In this document: positions 34,111 to 42,242 of the stretch, one piece after another
Layout of the letters: each line of letters begins with the position of its first letter
Numbering within the stretch: position 1 is the stretch's first letter
Source of the DNA: Microbacterium gorillae
Lineage (GTDB): Bacteria > Actinomycetota > Actinomycetes > Actinomycetales > Microbacteriaceae
NCBI RefSeq assembly: GCF_000826185.2
Contig: NZ_LN648875.1
Location: 1,112,356-1,176,355 of the forward strand
Length of the DNA: 64,000 nucleotides
Reading direction: 5' to 3'
Program-made: the position numbers and the translations under genes
The notes under the pieces: generated by a model
The model's database searches: none
Told to the model about the DNA's origin: nothing
The model's input: the letters and a program-made list of their open reading frames with translations, nothing else

Positions 34111-35151
34111 ATGACCACTGCCGCCGCGATTCGCACGCGCGGCATCGCGCTCCCTCAGCGGATCCGACTCGCGTGCGTCACCGCGACCCTGGCGCTCGTG
34201 TTCGCGGTGCTCGCGTCCCTCGCTCTCGGCACCGTGCAACTGGCCCCGGATCAGGTCCTGCTCGCACTCGTCAACCCGGCCGCCGCGGACCCCCAGACGG
34301 CCACGGTCGTGTGGACGCTGCGCATGCCGCGCACACTCGTCGCGGCGCTCGTGGGTGCGGCGCTGGCCACCGCCGGTGCGGTGATGCAGGCCCTGCTGCG
34401 CAACCCGCTCGCGGACCCCGGCGTGACCGGAGTGTCCTCGGGAGCCGCCGTGGGCGCCGTCGGCGGAATCGTCCTCGGCGTCGGTGCGGGCGCCGCGTGG
34501 GGTGTGACCCTGATGGCGTTCCTCGGCGCCGTCGTCGTCACCCTGATCCTGCAGGCGGTGCTCGTCCTGCGCCGCGACCTCGGCACCACCGGGATCATCC
34601 TCACCGGCGTCGCACTGTCCGCGCTCGGTGGCGCACTGATCTCCCTGCTCATCGCCAATGCGGGCGATGACGCCCTCGCCCGCAACGCCACGTTCTGGTT
34701 GGCCGGCGATCTGGATCTGCGCACGTGGACGCACGTCGCGGTCGCGGCCGTGCCGATCATCGCCGGACTCGTCGTGCTGTTCTTGCGCCGCAGTGCGCTG
34801 GACGCCCTCTCGCTCGGTGAGGAGATCGCCGCGACCAGTGGTGTGGACGTCCGTCGCGAGCGGCTGTTCCTGCTTCTGATCACGTCCCTGATCACCGGCG
34901 CCGCGGTGTCCGTGTCCGGAGTGATCGCCTTCGTCGGTCTGATCGTGCCGCACGCCGTGCGCCTGGTCGTCGGCGCTCCGCACACGCGGCTGCTGCCTCT
35001 GTCCGCGCTCACCGGCGCCGTGTTCCTCATGCTCGCCGACACGGTCGCCCGCACCGCGTTCACTCCCGCGATCGTGCAGACCGGCGTGGTCTGCGCCATG
35101 GTCGGCGCCCCGGTGTTCCTGTTCCTGCTGCTGAAGCGGCGCGCGTCGTGA
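34111..35151 (+). CDS. FecCD-type iron/heme ABC transporter permease, 346 aa
   Basis: A polytopic protein with about nine helices and the conserved RMPRTLVAALVGAALATAGAV, NPLADPGVTGVSSGAAVGAV and LITGAAVSVSGVIAFVGLIV, HAVRLVVGAPHTRLLPLSAL. These are hallmarks of the BtuC/FecD/HmuU family. The ATG at 34111 was chosen; an in-frame ATG at 34093 lies next to the palindrome half-site. Position beside cpfC/chdC favours heme or siderophore as cargo. Confidence 0.87.
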   Translation: MTTAAAIRTRGIALPQRIRLACVTATLALVFAVLASLALGTVQLAPDQVLLALVNPAAADPQTATVVWTLRMPRTLVAALVGAALATAGAVMQALLRNPLADPGVTGVSSGAAVGAVGGIVLGVGAGAAWGVTLMAFLGAVVVTLILQAVLVLRRDLGTTGIILTGVALSALGGALISLLIANAGDDALARNATFWLAGDLDLRTWTHVAVAAVPIIAGLVVLFLRRSALDALSLGEEIAATSGVDVRRERLFLLLITSLITGAAVSVSGVIAFVGLIVPHAVRLVVGAPHTRLLPLSALTGAVFLMLADTVARTAFTPAIVQTGVVCAMVGAPVFLFLLLKRRAS

Positions 35152-35951
35152 CCACCCTGGAACTGGACGCGCTGCAGGCCGTCCGCGGCGGCGAACCGCT
35201 CAGCGAGCCGGTCACGTTCACCGCCGTCGCCGGGTCGGTCGTCGCCCTGACCGGCCCCAACGGCGCCGGCAAGTCCTCGCTGCTGTCCGCGATCGCGCGC
35301 ACCGGCGTCGGCTTCCGCGGCACGGTACGCGTGGACGGCGCGGACCTCGGCCGCACCCGCCCGCGCGCCCGCGCACGCTCCCTCGCCCTGCTCGCGCAGG
35401 ACTCACACGGCGTCGCCGAACTGCGCGTGCGCGAGCTCGTCGCGATCGGTGCGCGTGCCGGTGCAGAGGACGCTTCCGGCGCCGAGCTTTCCGAGCGCAT
35501 CGACGACGCGATCGAGGTCGTCGGCATCCGCGACCTCGCTTCGCGACGTCTGGGCACGCTGTCCGGCGGTCAACGCCAGCTCGCCCAGCTCGCCCGCGTC
35601 GTCGCCCAGCGCACCCCTGTCGTTCTCCTCGACGAACCGGCGGCGGCGCTCGATCTCGGTCACCAGCTGCTCGTCGAACGCATCGTGGCGGAACTGTCCG
35701 CGCGCGGACGCATCGTCGTCGCCGCGGTGCACGATCTCGGTTTCGCGCTGACCCTCGCCACCGCCGTGCTGCTGCTCGGCCGCGACGGCCGCGCGCACCA
35801 CGGAGCACCCGCCGAGGTCCTCACGCCCGCACGCATCCACGACGTGTACGGCGTCCGCGCCTCGCTGCAGACCACGCCCTCCGGGCGCACCATCCTCGTG
35901 CCGGACGAACCCGTCCGCACTCCGGCGTCCGCCCCGACGCCACCGCTGTGA
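35148..35951 (+). CDS. ABC transporter ATPase, heme/siderophore type, 267 aa
   Basis: Walker A TGPNGAGKSS near residue 40, signature LSGGQRQLAQLARV, Walker B VVLLDEPA and the switch His in AAVHDLGFALT define the ATPase of a type II importer. The GTG start overlaps the permease stop (GTGA). The C-terminal extension of about 50 residues resembles HmuV/FecE tails (VYGVRASLQTTPSGRTILVP). Confidence 0.9.
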   Translation: MTTLELDALQAVRGGEPLSEPVTFTAVAGSVVALTGPNGAGKSSLLSAIARTGVGFRGTVRVDGADLGRTRPRARARSLALLAQDSHGVAELRVRELVAIGARAGAEDASGAELSERIDDAIEVVGIRDLASRRLGTLSGGQRQLAQLARVVAQRTPVVLLDEPAAALDLGHQLLVERIVAELSARGRIVVAAVHDLGFALTLATAVLLLGRDGRAHHGAPAEVLTPARIHDVYGVRASLQTTPSGRTILVPDEPVRTPASAPTPPL

Positions 35952-35961
35952 AAGGAACCCG

Positions 35962-36972
35962 ATGACCCGTCTCGCCCGTCGCGCGACGATCCCCACACTC
36001 TTCGTCGCCACCGCGCTCGCGCTGAGCGGCTGCGCCACCAGTGCCTCGACCGCCGCTCCCACGGCGACCAGCGCTTCCCCCACCGCCACCGAAGCGGCCG
36101 CCGCGTTCCCCCGCACGGTCAGCGTGCCCGCCGGAGCGACCACCGCGGCGACGGAGGTCACCATCCAGGCTGAGCCGCAGCGGATCGCCGCCCTCAGCTA
36201 CGAGAGCGCGGCGCTGGCTGCCGAACTCGGCCTCACCGACCGCCTCGTGATGGTCCCCGCCGAGGCCTCCAACCCCGCCCTGACCGACCACGCCGACGCC
36301 TTCGCCGACGTGGACGCCACGATCGCGACGACCTCGAAGATCGACCCCGAGGCCGTGTTCGCGCAGCACCCGGACCTCGTCATCCTCACCGCCCGCCACG
36401 GCCAGGAGGATTCCGCCGGCGCTGCGCTGCAGGCACTCGGTGTGCCCGTCCTGGTGCTGCCCAACGCGTGGTCCACGCCTGATCAGGTCGCCGCTGACAT
36501 CGCCCTCGTCGGCGAGGCGACCGGGGCCGACGATCAGGCCGCGACGCTCGCGGACGAGCTCACCACGGCGCTGGCCGGCGACGATGAGCCGGCCGCGGAC
36601 GCCCCGCGCGTCCTGGTGCTGAACAACCAGGCCGGACGCCCGTTCGTCACCGCCGGCACCGCCTTCCCGCTGGAGATGCTGCGCCTGGCCGGGGCGCAGG
36701 ACGTCAGCGCCGAACTCGGACTGAAGACCACCGGCCCGATCACGGCCGAGCAGATCATCGATGCGAACCCGGACGCGATCCTGATGATCGACATGAACGG
36801 CTCGGGCGAGGCGTCCTTCGCCTCCCTGCTGAAGAACCCGGCCGTCGCCGGGCTCCCCGCCGTCACCGACGGGCGCACGCACCTCGTCCTCGGCAAGAAC
36901 GTCCAGGCGCTCGGGCTCAGCTCGACCCCGGCCGGTCTGGCCGATCTGAAAACCTGGGTCGGCTCGCTCTGA
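35962..36972 (+). CDS. Heme/siderophore-binding lipoprotein (HmuT/FecB-like), 336 aa
   Basis: The lipobox ALSGC is followed by a Ala/Thr-rich linker and a cluster A-II binding fold: RIAALSYESAALAAELGLTD, FAQHPDLVILTARHG, KTTGPITAEQIIDANPDAIL. This is the periplasmic-type receptor of the permease and ATPase encoded upstream; the order permease-ATPase-receptor is less usual than receptor first. Whether it binds heme (axial His/Tyr) or a ferric siderophore cannot be read with confidence. Confidence 0.85.
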   Translation: MTRLARRATIPTLFVATALALSGCATSASTAAPTATSASPTATEAAAAFPRTVSVPAGATTAATEVTIQAEPQRIAALSYESAALAAELGLTDRLVMVPAEASNPALTDHADAFADVDATIATTSKIDPEAVFAQHPDLVILTARHGQEDSAGAALQALGVPVLVLPNAWSTPDQVAADIALVGEATGADDQAATLADELTTALAGDDEPAADAPRVLVLNNQAGRPFVTAGTAFPLEMLRLAGAQDVSAELGLKTTGPITAEQIIDANPDAILMIDMNGSGEASFASLLKNPAVAGLPAVTDGRTHLVLGKNVQALGLSSTPAGLADLKTWVGSL

Positions 36973-36977
36973 CGCAT

Positions 36978-37010
36978 GATTCCGGGGATCGCGGACGGAT
37001 CCCCGGAATC
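36978..37010 (+). terminator. Terminator of the heme/siderophore import operon
   Basis: The perfect 13-base arms GATTCCGGGGATC and GATCCCCGGAATC flank a seven-base loop, six bases beyond the stop. Confidence 0.88.
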
Positions 37011-37057
37011 GATAACCTTCGGTCCGTAGGAAAGATTCGCCAGTGTCGGGAGGACAG

Positions 37058-37801
37058 ATGAACCAGTCGTCAGGAAGCGCCCTCGCGCGGCTCACGCTGT
37101 CCCGTCTGCGGGCTCGGATCAGCTCCGGCGAGTGGCCGATCGGCTGCCGGATTCCCACCGAACCGGAGCTGTCCGCGGAACTCGGCGTCGGTCGCTCGAC
37201 GGTGCGTGAGGCGATTCGTTCGCTCGCCACGCTCGGAATGGTCGAGACGCTGACCGCGCGCGGCACCTTCGTCCGCTCGTCCACCGCGGCGCCGTCGCTC
37301 CTGCTGGACGCCCTCTCCAGCTACTCGCCCACCGAGCTGGTCGGCGTCCGCCGGGCTCTGGATGTGGAAGCGGCGCAGAGCGCGGCTGCGAACTGGACGC
37401 GCGAGCACCTCGAGGCACTCGAATCCGCCGCGGCCGCGGAAATGGAGACCGTGCGTGACGCCGCGGACCCGAGCCGCGCCGGCGTGCGGTGCAGCCTGTT
37501 CCACGGGGTGATCGCGCAGGCCTCGGGCAACCGCCTGCTGTTCGACCTGGTCCAGAACCTCTCGATGGCGTTGGACGCCTCCGGTCTGAACGACCGCATC
37601 GCCGAGAACATGGACGCCGTCGCCCTGCTCAGTGAGCACGATCGACTGCTCACCGCGATCCGCGCCCGCGACGTCGGCGCTGCGGCGCATCTGATGGCGC
37701 TGCACCTGGACTCGCAGATGCGCACGCTGACGCAGGATCCGGTGATGACGGAATTGGCGGCGCTGCGGCCGGATTCGAATCCCCGGCCGATGCCCGCCTG
37801 A
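37058..37801 (+). CDS. GntR/FadR family regulator, 247 aa
   Basis: The winged helix at residues 8-75 (RIPTEPELSAELGVGRSTVR, then LGMVETLTARGTFV) is followed by an all-helical FCD ligand domain with metal-ligand-type His/Asp positions (CSLFHGVIAQASG, LSEHDRLLTAIRARD, AAHLMALHLDSQM). GGGAGGA precedes the chosen ATG. FCD regulators respond to organic acids; the target is not evident, since neighbours are an iron-import operon upstream and apt downstream on the other strand. Confidence 0.87.
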   Translation: MNQSSGSALARLTLSRLRARISSGEWPIGCRIPTEPELSAELGVGRSTVREAIRSLATLGMVETLTARGTFVRSSTAAPSLLLDALSSYSPTELVGVRRALDVEAAQSAAANWTREHLEALESAAAAEMETVRDAADPSRAGVRCSLFHGVIAQASGNRLLFDLVQNLSMALDASGLNDRIAENMDAVALLSEHDRLLTAIRARDVGAAAHLMALHLDSQMRTLTQDPVMTELAALRPDSNPRPMPA

Positions 37802-37803
37802 GC

Positions 37804-38328
37804 TCAGGAGTGGAAGACCGCGTGCAGGCGCGGGTCGCCGACGGCTTCGCGGCCGCCGAGCTCGTCGATCTCGAAGAGGACGGCCGTGCCGATCACGCGG
37901 CCACCGAGCTGCGCGACCAGATCGTGCGCGGCACCGAGCGTCCCACCGGTGGCCAGGACGTCATCGACCAGCAGCACCCGAGCACCGCGGGGGATGTCGT
38001 CGTGCGCCTCGATCGTGGCGGTGCCGTACTCCAGGGCATAGGACACCGACGCGGCCGGCCGCGGCAGCTTGCCCGCCTTGCGGATCGGGATGAGTCCGAC
38101 GCCCGCCGCGATGGCGGCGGCGCCGGCGAGGAGGAAGCCGCGCGCCTCGATTCCCGCGACGAGGTCGAACTCACCGCGGAACGGCTCGAACAGTGCATCG
38201 ATCGTGGCGGCGAGAGCGTCCCGGTCCGCCAGCAGCGGCGTGATGTCACGGAAGAGGACACCGGGCTCCGGATAGTCGGGGATGCTGCGGATGAGCGAGT
38301 GGGCGCGTTCAAGAGAACCGGAAGTCAC
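37804..38328 (-). CDS. apt: Adenine phosphoribosyltransferase, 174 aa
   Basis: Salvages adenine to AMP with PRPP. The PRPP-binding motif is VLLVDDVLATGGTLGAA (about residues 118-134); the N terminus has SLIRSIPDYPEPGVLFRDIT and GIEARGFLLAGAAA, diagnostic of Apt. The start codon is GTG at 38328. It stands alone on the minus strand between two regulators. Confidence 0.95.
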   Translation of the reverse strand: MTSGSLERAHSLIRSIPDYPEPGVLFRDITPLLADRDALAATIDALFEPFRGEFDLVAGIEARGFLLAGAAAIAAGVGLIPIRKAGKLPRPAASVSYALEYGTATIEAHDDIPRGARVLLVDDVLATGGTLGAAHDLVAQLGGRVIGTAVLFEIDELGGREAVGDPRLHAVFHS

Positions 38329-38360
38329 CGCTCCAGATTACCCGCCCGGCATCGAGTTCG

Positions 38361-38373
38361 ATTCGCCTCGAAT
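38361..38373. promoter_or_regulatory. Candidate operator upstream of the TetR gene
   Basis: ATTCG-CCT-CGAAT is a perfect short palindrome 144 bases ahead of the TetR start. A second palindrome, ACGGTGCACACCGT (38441-38454, one mismatched pair), lies closer. The TCGAAT core recurs in the perfect palindrome in front of the neighbouring glucosidase gene. Confidence 0.3.
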
Positions 38374-38516
38374 ATCGCCGACGCACGATGAAGAAGCTCC
38401 AATGGTCGACGGTGTCCATATACGCGTGGTTAGCATGGTCACGGTGCACACCGTCTGCTCCCCAGGCCTTCCTTCTCCCCAGAGGCCGGACGATGGGCAC
38501 TTGAAGGAGACCAATC

Positions 38517-39140
38517 ATGCCCGGTCACACTCTGGGACTGAGAGAACGGAAGCGACTGGCAACGGAGCGCGCTCTGCAGGAAGTGGCCGTCCGCATCGCC
38601 GTCGATGAGGGCATTGACGCCGTGACGGTGGATCGCGTGTGCGACGAGGTCATGGTTTCGCGCAGCACGTTCTTCAATTACTTCGCTTCACGCGAGCAGG
38701 CGATCTTCGGCAAGCCGCTCGATTTCGCCGAGAACGACCGCGCCCACGTGCTGCTCGAGCGGTACGGGCACGATCTGCCCTTGGCGGTGTTCGTTCTGAT
38801 CAGCGATGCCGTCCGTGGCGGTGACCAGCCCGAGGAACTCACGGTGCAGCGATTGCAGATCTTCGTGCAGCAGCCCGAGGTGACCAGCCGCGTCTCGTGG
38901 GGCAGTGGCGCCAGCCGAGCCGCGCTCGGGATGCTGCTCGAGGAGTGGCTGGACAAGCACCCGGAGCGCGCGGCCCTGCCTGTTGAGCAGCGCCAGCGGG
39001 AGGTGCGGATGGCGATCGGCATCGGCATCATCGTCGGCGAAGAGGTCATGCACCGGTGGCAGGGCGGCGACGGCGAGTTGCCCACCAATATCGAGAACTT
39101 CAACAAGGCGCGCGCCGACCTCCGGCTCGTCCTGGGCTGA
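38517..39140 (+). CDS. TetR family regulator, 207 aa
   Basis: The N-terminal helix-turn-helix reads TERALQEVAVRIAVDEGIDA and VTVDRVCDEVMVSRSTFFNYF, the standard TetR layout (residues 12-60). The ligand domain is of unrecognised type, with Trp-containing helix VSWGSGASRAALGMLLEEWL. AAGGAG lies nine bases before the ATG. The next gene is a glucosidase on the same strand 108 bases downstream; TetR control of such a gene would be unusual, and regulation of an unseen target is equally possible. Confidence 0.85.
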   Translation: MPGHTLGLRERKRLATERALQEVAVRIAVDEGIDAVTVDRVCDEVMVSRSTFFNYFASREQAIFGKPLDFAENDRAHVLLERYGHDLPLAVFVLISDAVRGGDQPEELTVQRLQIFVQQPEVTSRVSWGSGASRAALGMLLEEWLDKHPERAALPVEQRQREVRMAIGIGIIVGEEVMHRWQGGDGELPTNIENFNKARADLRLVLG

Positions 39141-39180
39141 GGACGACCACGGTCGATCGGTCCGGCGGCGCCGATCGTGA

Positions 39181-39194
39181 TCGAATCGATTCGA
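39181..39194. promoter_or_regulatory. Perfect 14-bp palindrome in front of the GH13 gene
   Basis: TCGAATCGATTCGA lies 54 bases before the glucosidase ATG and just upstream of its likely promoter (TAGCGT at 39235-39240 would give an almost leaderless transcript). It has the CG-centred form of a LacI-type operator. Confidence 0.55.
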
Positions 39195-39248
39195 GAAATG
39201 AGCCGGATCTGAACCGGGAGACCCGCGCGCTGGGCTAGCGTGGTCGGC

Positions 39249-40904
39249 ATGAGCTTCGCGTTCCCGACCGCCGCACCCGGTTCCGAGTGGTGGCGTTCCG
39301 CCGTCATCTACCAGATCTACCCCCGGTCCTTCGCGGACGCGTCCGGCGACGGCGTGGGCGACCTCCGCGGTATCGAGTCGCGCCTGGACTCCCTGGCCGA
39401 GCTCGGCATCGACGCGATCTGGCTGAGCCCGTTCATGGTCAGCCCGCAGAAGGACGCCGGATACGACGTGGCCGACTACCGCGACGTCGACCCGCTGTTC
39501 GGTACCCTCGCCGACTTCGACGAGCTGCTCGCGAGCGCGCACGAACGTGAGATCCGACTCATCGTCGACCTGGTCCCGAACCACTCCTCCGATCAGCACG
39601 TCTGGTTCCAGGCGGCTCTGGCCGCGGCGCCGGGCAGCCCCGAGCGGGCGCGCTACATCTTCCGCGACGGCAAGGGTGCGGACGGCGAACTGCCCCCGAA
39701 CAACTGGGAGTCCGTCTTCGGGGGCCCGGCGTGGACGCGCATCACGAACGCGGACGGGACGCCCGGCCAGTGGTACCTGCACCTGTTCGACTCCAGCCAG
39801 CCGGATTTCGACTGGACCAACGAGGAGGTCCGCGCGGAGTTCCGGAGCGTGCTGCGCTTCTGGCTGGACCGCGGTGCCGACGGCTTCCGCGTCGATGTCG
39901 CGCACGGCATGATCAAGGCCGCGGGCCTGCCGGACTACACGCCGCCGACCGACGCCGCGTCGATGGGTGGCGCGGAGCCGGTGCCGTACTGGGGTCAGGA
40001 CGGCGTGCACGAGATCTACCGCGACTGGCACACCGTGCTGGCCGAGTACGCGGGCGACCGAGTGCTGTGCGCCGAGGCGTGGCTGCCGACGAACGAGGAG
40101 ACCGCGCTCTGGGTCCGCCCCGACGAGATGCACCAGGCGTTCAACTTCAACTACATGTACGCGGCCTGGTCCGCCGCCGGGCAGCGCGAGTCCATTGAGA
40201 CCTCGATCGCCGCGTTCAACGGCGTGGGGGCCCCGTCGACCTGGGTGCTGTCCAACCACGACGTCGTGCGCCACGCCACGCGCCTGGCTCTCACGATCGA
40301 CAACCCGCAGGGCGAGGGCATCGGACCGAAGACGCCCGGCCCGCGTCCGGACGCCGCGCTCGGTCTGCGGCGCGCCCGCGCCGCGACCTCGCTGATGCTG
40401 GCACTTCCGGGTTCGTCCTACCTGTACCAGGGTGAGGAACTCGGCCTGCCCGAGGTCATCGACCTGCCGGACGAGGCGCGCCAGGACCCGTCCTTCTTCC
40501 GCACCAACGGCGAGCGCTACGGTCGCGACGGCTGCCGTGTGCCGATCCCGTGGGAGGCGGACGCCCCCGCCTTCGGTTTCAACGACACCGGCGCGAGCTG
40601 GTTGCCGCAGCCGGCCGAGTTCGCCGACTTCTCCCGGGCCACCGAGACCGGTGCCGCCGATTCGACACTGGAGCTGTACAAGCGCCTGCTCGCCGAGCGC
40701 GCCGCCCGCTCCCTCGGCACCGAGACCCTGGAGTGGCTGGACCGCGGCACCGACGTCCTGGCGTTCCACACGGGCGACGTCGAGGTCGTCACGAACTTCG
40801 GCCCCGCCCCCGTGTCCGTCGACGCGTCCCGCGTGATCCTGTCCTCGGAACCCCTCACCGACGGCGCCCTGCCAACCGACACGACGGTGTGGCTCACCGC
40901 CTGA
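39249..40904 (+). CDS. GH13 alpha-glucosidase (oligo-1,6-glucosidase type), 551 aa
   Basis: Cytoplasmic retaining alpha-glucosidase. GH13 conserved regions in order: VVDLVPNHSS-type segment (LIVDLVPNHSSDQH), GFRVDVAH with nucleophile Asp216, the general acid Glu in LCAEAWLP and transition-state Asp in VLSNHDVVRHATR. VIYQIYPRSFADASGDGVGD and the YLYQGEELGLPE end region place it with alpha-glucosidases of subfamilies 23/30/31 rather than amylases. No sugar transporter is adjacent. A strong terminator follows ten bases after the stop. Confidence 0.92.
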   Translation: MSFAFPTAAPGSEWWRSAVIYQIYPRSFADASGDGVGDLRGIESRLDSLAELGIDAIWLSPFMVSPQKDAGYDVADYRDVDPLFGTLADFDELLASAHEREIRLIVDLVPNHSSDQHVWFQAALAAAPGSPERARYIFRDGKGADGELPPNNWESVFGGPAWTRITNADGTPGQWYLHLFDSSQPDFDWTNEEVRAEFRSVLRFWLDRGADGFRVDVAHGMIKAAGLPDYTPPTDAASMGGAEPVPYWGQDGVHEIYRDWHTVLAEYAGDRVLCAEAWLPTNEETALWVRPDEMHQAFNFNYMYAAWSAAGQRESIETSIAAFNGVGAPSTWVLSNHDVVRHATRLALTIDNPQGEGIGPKTPGPRPDAALGLRRARAATSLMLALPGSSYLYQGEELGLPEVIDLPDEARQDPSFFRTNGERYGRDGCRVPIPWEADAPAFGFNDTGASWLPQPAEFADFSRATETGAADSTLELYKRLLAERAARSLGTETLEWLDRGTDVLAFHTGDVEVVTNFGPAPVSVDASRVILSSEPLTDGALPTDTTVWLTA

Positions 40905-40914
40905 GGTGACGTCC

Positions 40915-40955
40915 CCCGGGGGCGGACGCGGCCCCCGGCTGAGTCCGCCCCCGGG
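40915..40955 (+). terminator. Terminator of the GH13 gene
   Basis: The perfect 13-base arms CCCGGGGGCGGAC and GTCCGCCCCCGGG. Confidence 0.88.
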
Positions 40956-40980
40956 CTGATTCCCCGCGGCCATTCGGTCG

Positions 40981-41091
40981 TGCAGGATCACCCGGGTCAC
41001 GCAGGACGCGGACGAGTTCGGCAGGACGGTGACCCCCGGATTTCCGCAGATCGACCCCTCTGCTGTCCTGCGCAACCGCACGCATCCTGCA
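40981..41091. repeat. Symmetrical spaced inverted repeat
   Basis: TGCAGGAT, twelve bases, GCAGGAC (40981-41007) is mirrored by GTCCTGC, twelve bases, ATCCTGCA (41065-41091). A further GCAGGAC stands at 41021-41027. The equal 12-base spacing on both sides suggests a structured element or a multi-site binding region rather than chance. It lies between the GH13 terminator and the next TetR promoter. Confidence 0.5.
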
Positions 41092-41132
41092 GTACCCCGG
41101 GGGTGCACCGAGAGGGTCGGCGTGTGGCGTGG

Positions 41133-41156
41133 ATTCTTGACCTTGAGGTCCAGAAT
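41133..41156. promoter_or_regulatory. TetR operator overlapping its own promoter
   Basis: A 24-base near-palindrome with outer ATTCT/AGAAT and inner GACCT/AGGTC. It contains the -35 box TTGACC (41137-41142); TACGGT (41160-41165) is the -10 at 17-base spacing, and the TetR ATG follows six bases later. The layout is a self-repressed, leaderless promoter. Confidence 0.7.
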
Positions 41157-41171
41157 GGCTACGGTGGGCGC

Positions 41172-41747
41172 ATGGGACGACCGCGGAGCTTTGATGAGGA
41201 CACTGTGCTCGAGCGCGCGATGGATGCGTTCTGGACGAACGGGTATGCGGCGACCTCACCCGCAGACCTCGCCGAGGCCACCGGCATCGCGAAAGGGAGC
41301 CTCTACAACGCGTTCGAGGGCAAGCAGCAGCTGTTCGACCGCTGCCTCGACGTGTACCAGCAGCACATCGAGGCGACGGCAATGGAACTCCTCGCGGCCC
41401 CCGGGTCAACCCGGGACGTGCTGCGCGCCGCCCTGCTGTTCATCGTGGAGACCGACCTGGCCGCGCCCGTCCGGCGCGGGTGCCTGATCGGGAACACAGC
41501 CGTCGAGCTCGCCGGTCACGACGCCGCGCTCGCCGACCGCCTGCGCCGGCTGCAGTCGATCCAGAATGGGTGGTTCCGCGAGCGCATCGAGCGCGGCCAG
41601 GTCGAGGGCGACGTGCGTCGTGACGCCGATGCCGGCGCGCTCGCCGATTTCCTCAGCACCGCCCTCGCGGGGCTCCGCGTCATGGCGATGACACAGGACG
41701 AACGCACCCTGCGTCGCATCGTCGACACCACACTCGCCGTGATCTGA
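41172..41747 (+). CDS. TetR/AcrR family regulator, 191 aa
   Basis: Starts MGRPRSFDEDTVLERAMDAF, followed by the helix-turn-helix AATSPADLAEATGIAKGSLY. The C-terminal part (GCLIGNTAVELAGHDAALAD, then LAGLRVMAMTQDERTLRRIV) is that of the large TetR group that often represses adjacent small oxidoreductases or SnoaL-like proteins. A palindromic operator covers its promoter, and TTGACCT recurs at 41787 in front of the next gene, which is the likely target. Confidence 0.9.
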   Translation: MGRPRSFDEDTVLERAMDAFWTNGYAATSPADLAEATGIAKGSLYNAFEGKQQLFDRCLDVYQQHIEATAMELLAAPGSTRDVLRAALLFIVETDLAAPVRRGCLIGNTAVELAGHDAALADRLRRLQSIQNGWFRERIERGQVEGDVRRDADAGALADFLSTALAGLRVMAMTQDERTLRRIVDTTLAVI

Positions 41748-41851
41748 CATGACCCGATGTCGCAGCCGTCTCGCACGCCGCAATGCTTGACCTCTGATTC
41801 CAAAACCGTGCCCGGCGACATCCGCCGCGACTCACCACGAAGGGAACCCTC

Positions 41852-42220
41852 ATGACCGCAGACTCGGCTTTCGCCGCCGACTACCTGTCCACCTGGACCG
41901 AGCCGGACGAGGCCCGCCGCCACGCCGCCACCGGCCGACTGTGGGCGACCGACGGATCGATGTCCGTCTCATCGCTGGGCACGACGCTCACCGGTGTCGC
42001 CGCCATCACCGCGCACATCGACCGCGTCCACGCCGACCTCATCGCCGGCAAGGGACTGCGCTTCAGCTACGACCAGGAGCTCACCTCCGGCGACGCTCTC
42101 CTCCTGCGCTGGTCCATGACCGCACCCGACGGATCTGTCGTGGGCCGCGGTGCGGATGTCGTCCGCCGGAACCCCGCGGACCGCATCACCGAGGTGAACA
42201 TGTTCATGGGCGTGGAATGA
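41852..42220 (+). CDS. SnoaL-like (NTF2 fold) protein, 122 aa
   Basis: A single cone-shaped NTF2/SnoaL domain: FAADYLSTWTEPDEARRHAA, then LTGVAAITAHIDRVHADLI and LLLRWSMTAPDGSVVGRGAD. Such proteins are small isomerases, hydrolases or binding proteins; catalytic residues cannot be assigned. It follows the TetR gene by 104 bases and probably belongs to its regulon. Confidence 0.75.
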   Translation: MTADSAFAADYLSTWTEPDEARRHAATGRLWATDGSMSVSSLGTTLTGVAAITAHIDRVHADLIAGKGLRFSYDQELTSGDALLLRWSMTAPDGSVVGRGADVVRRNPADRITEVNMFMGVE

Positions 42221-42242
42221 GGCCGGGGCTCCCGGCCGGGTC

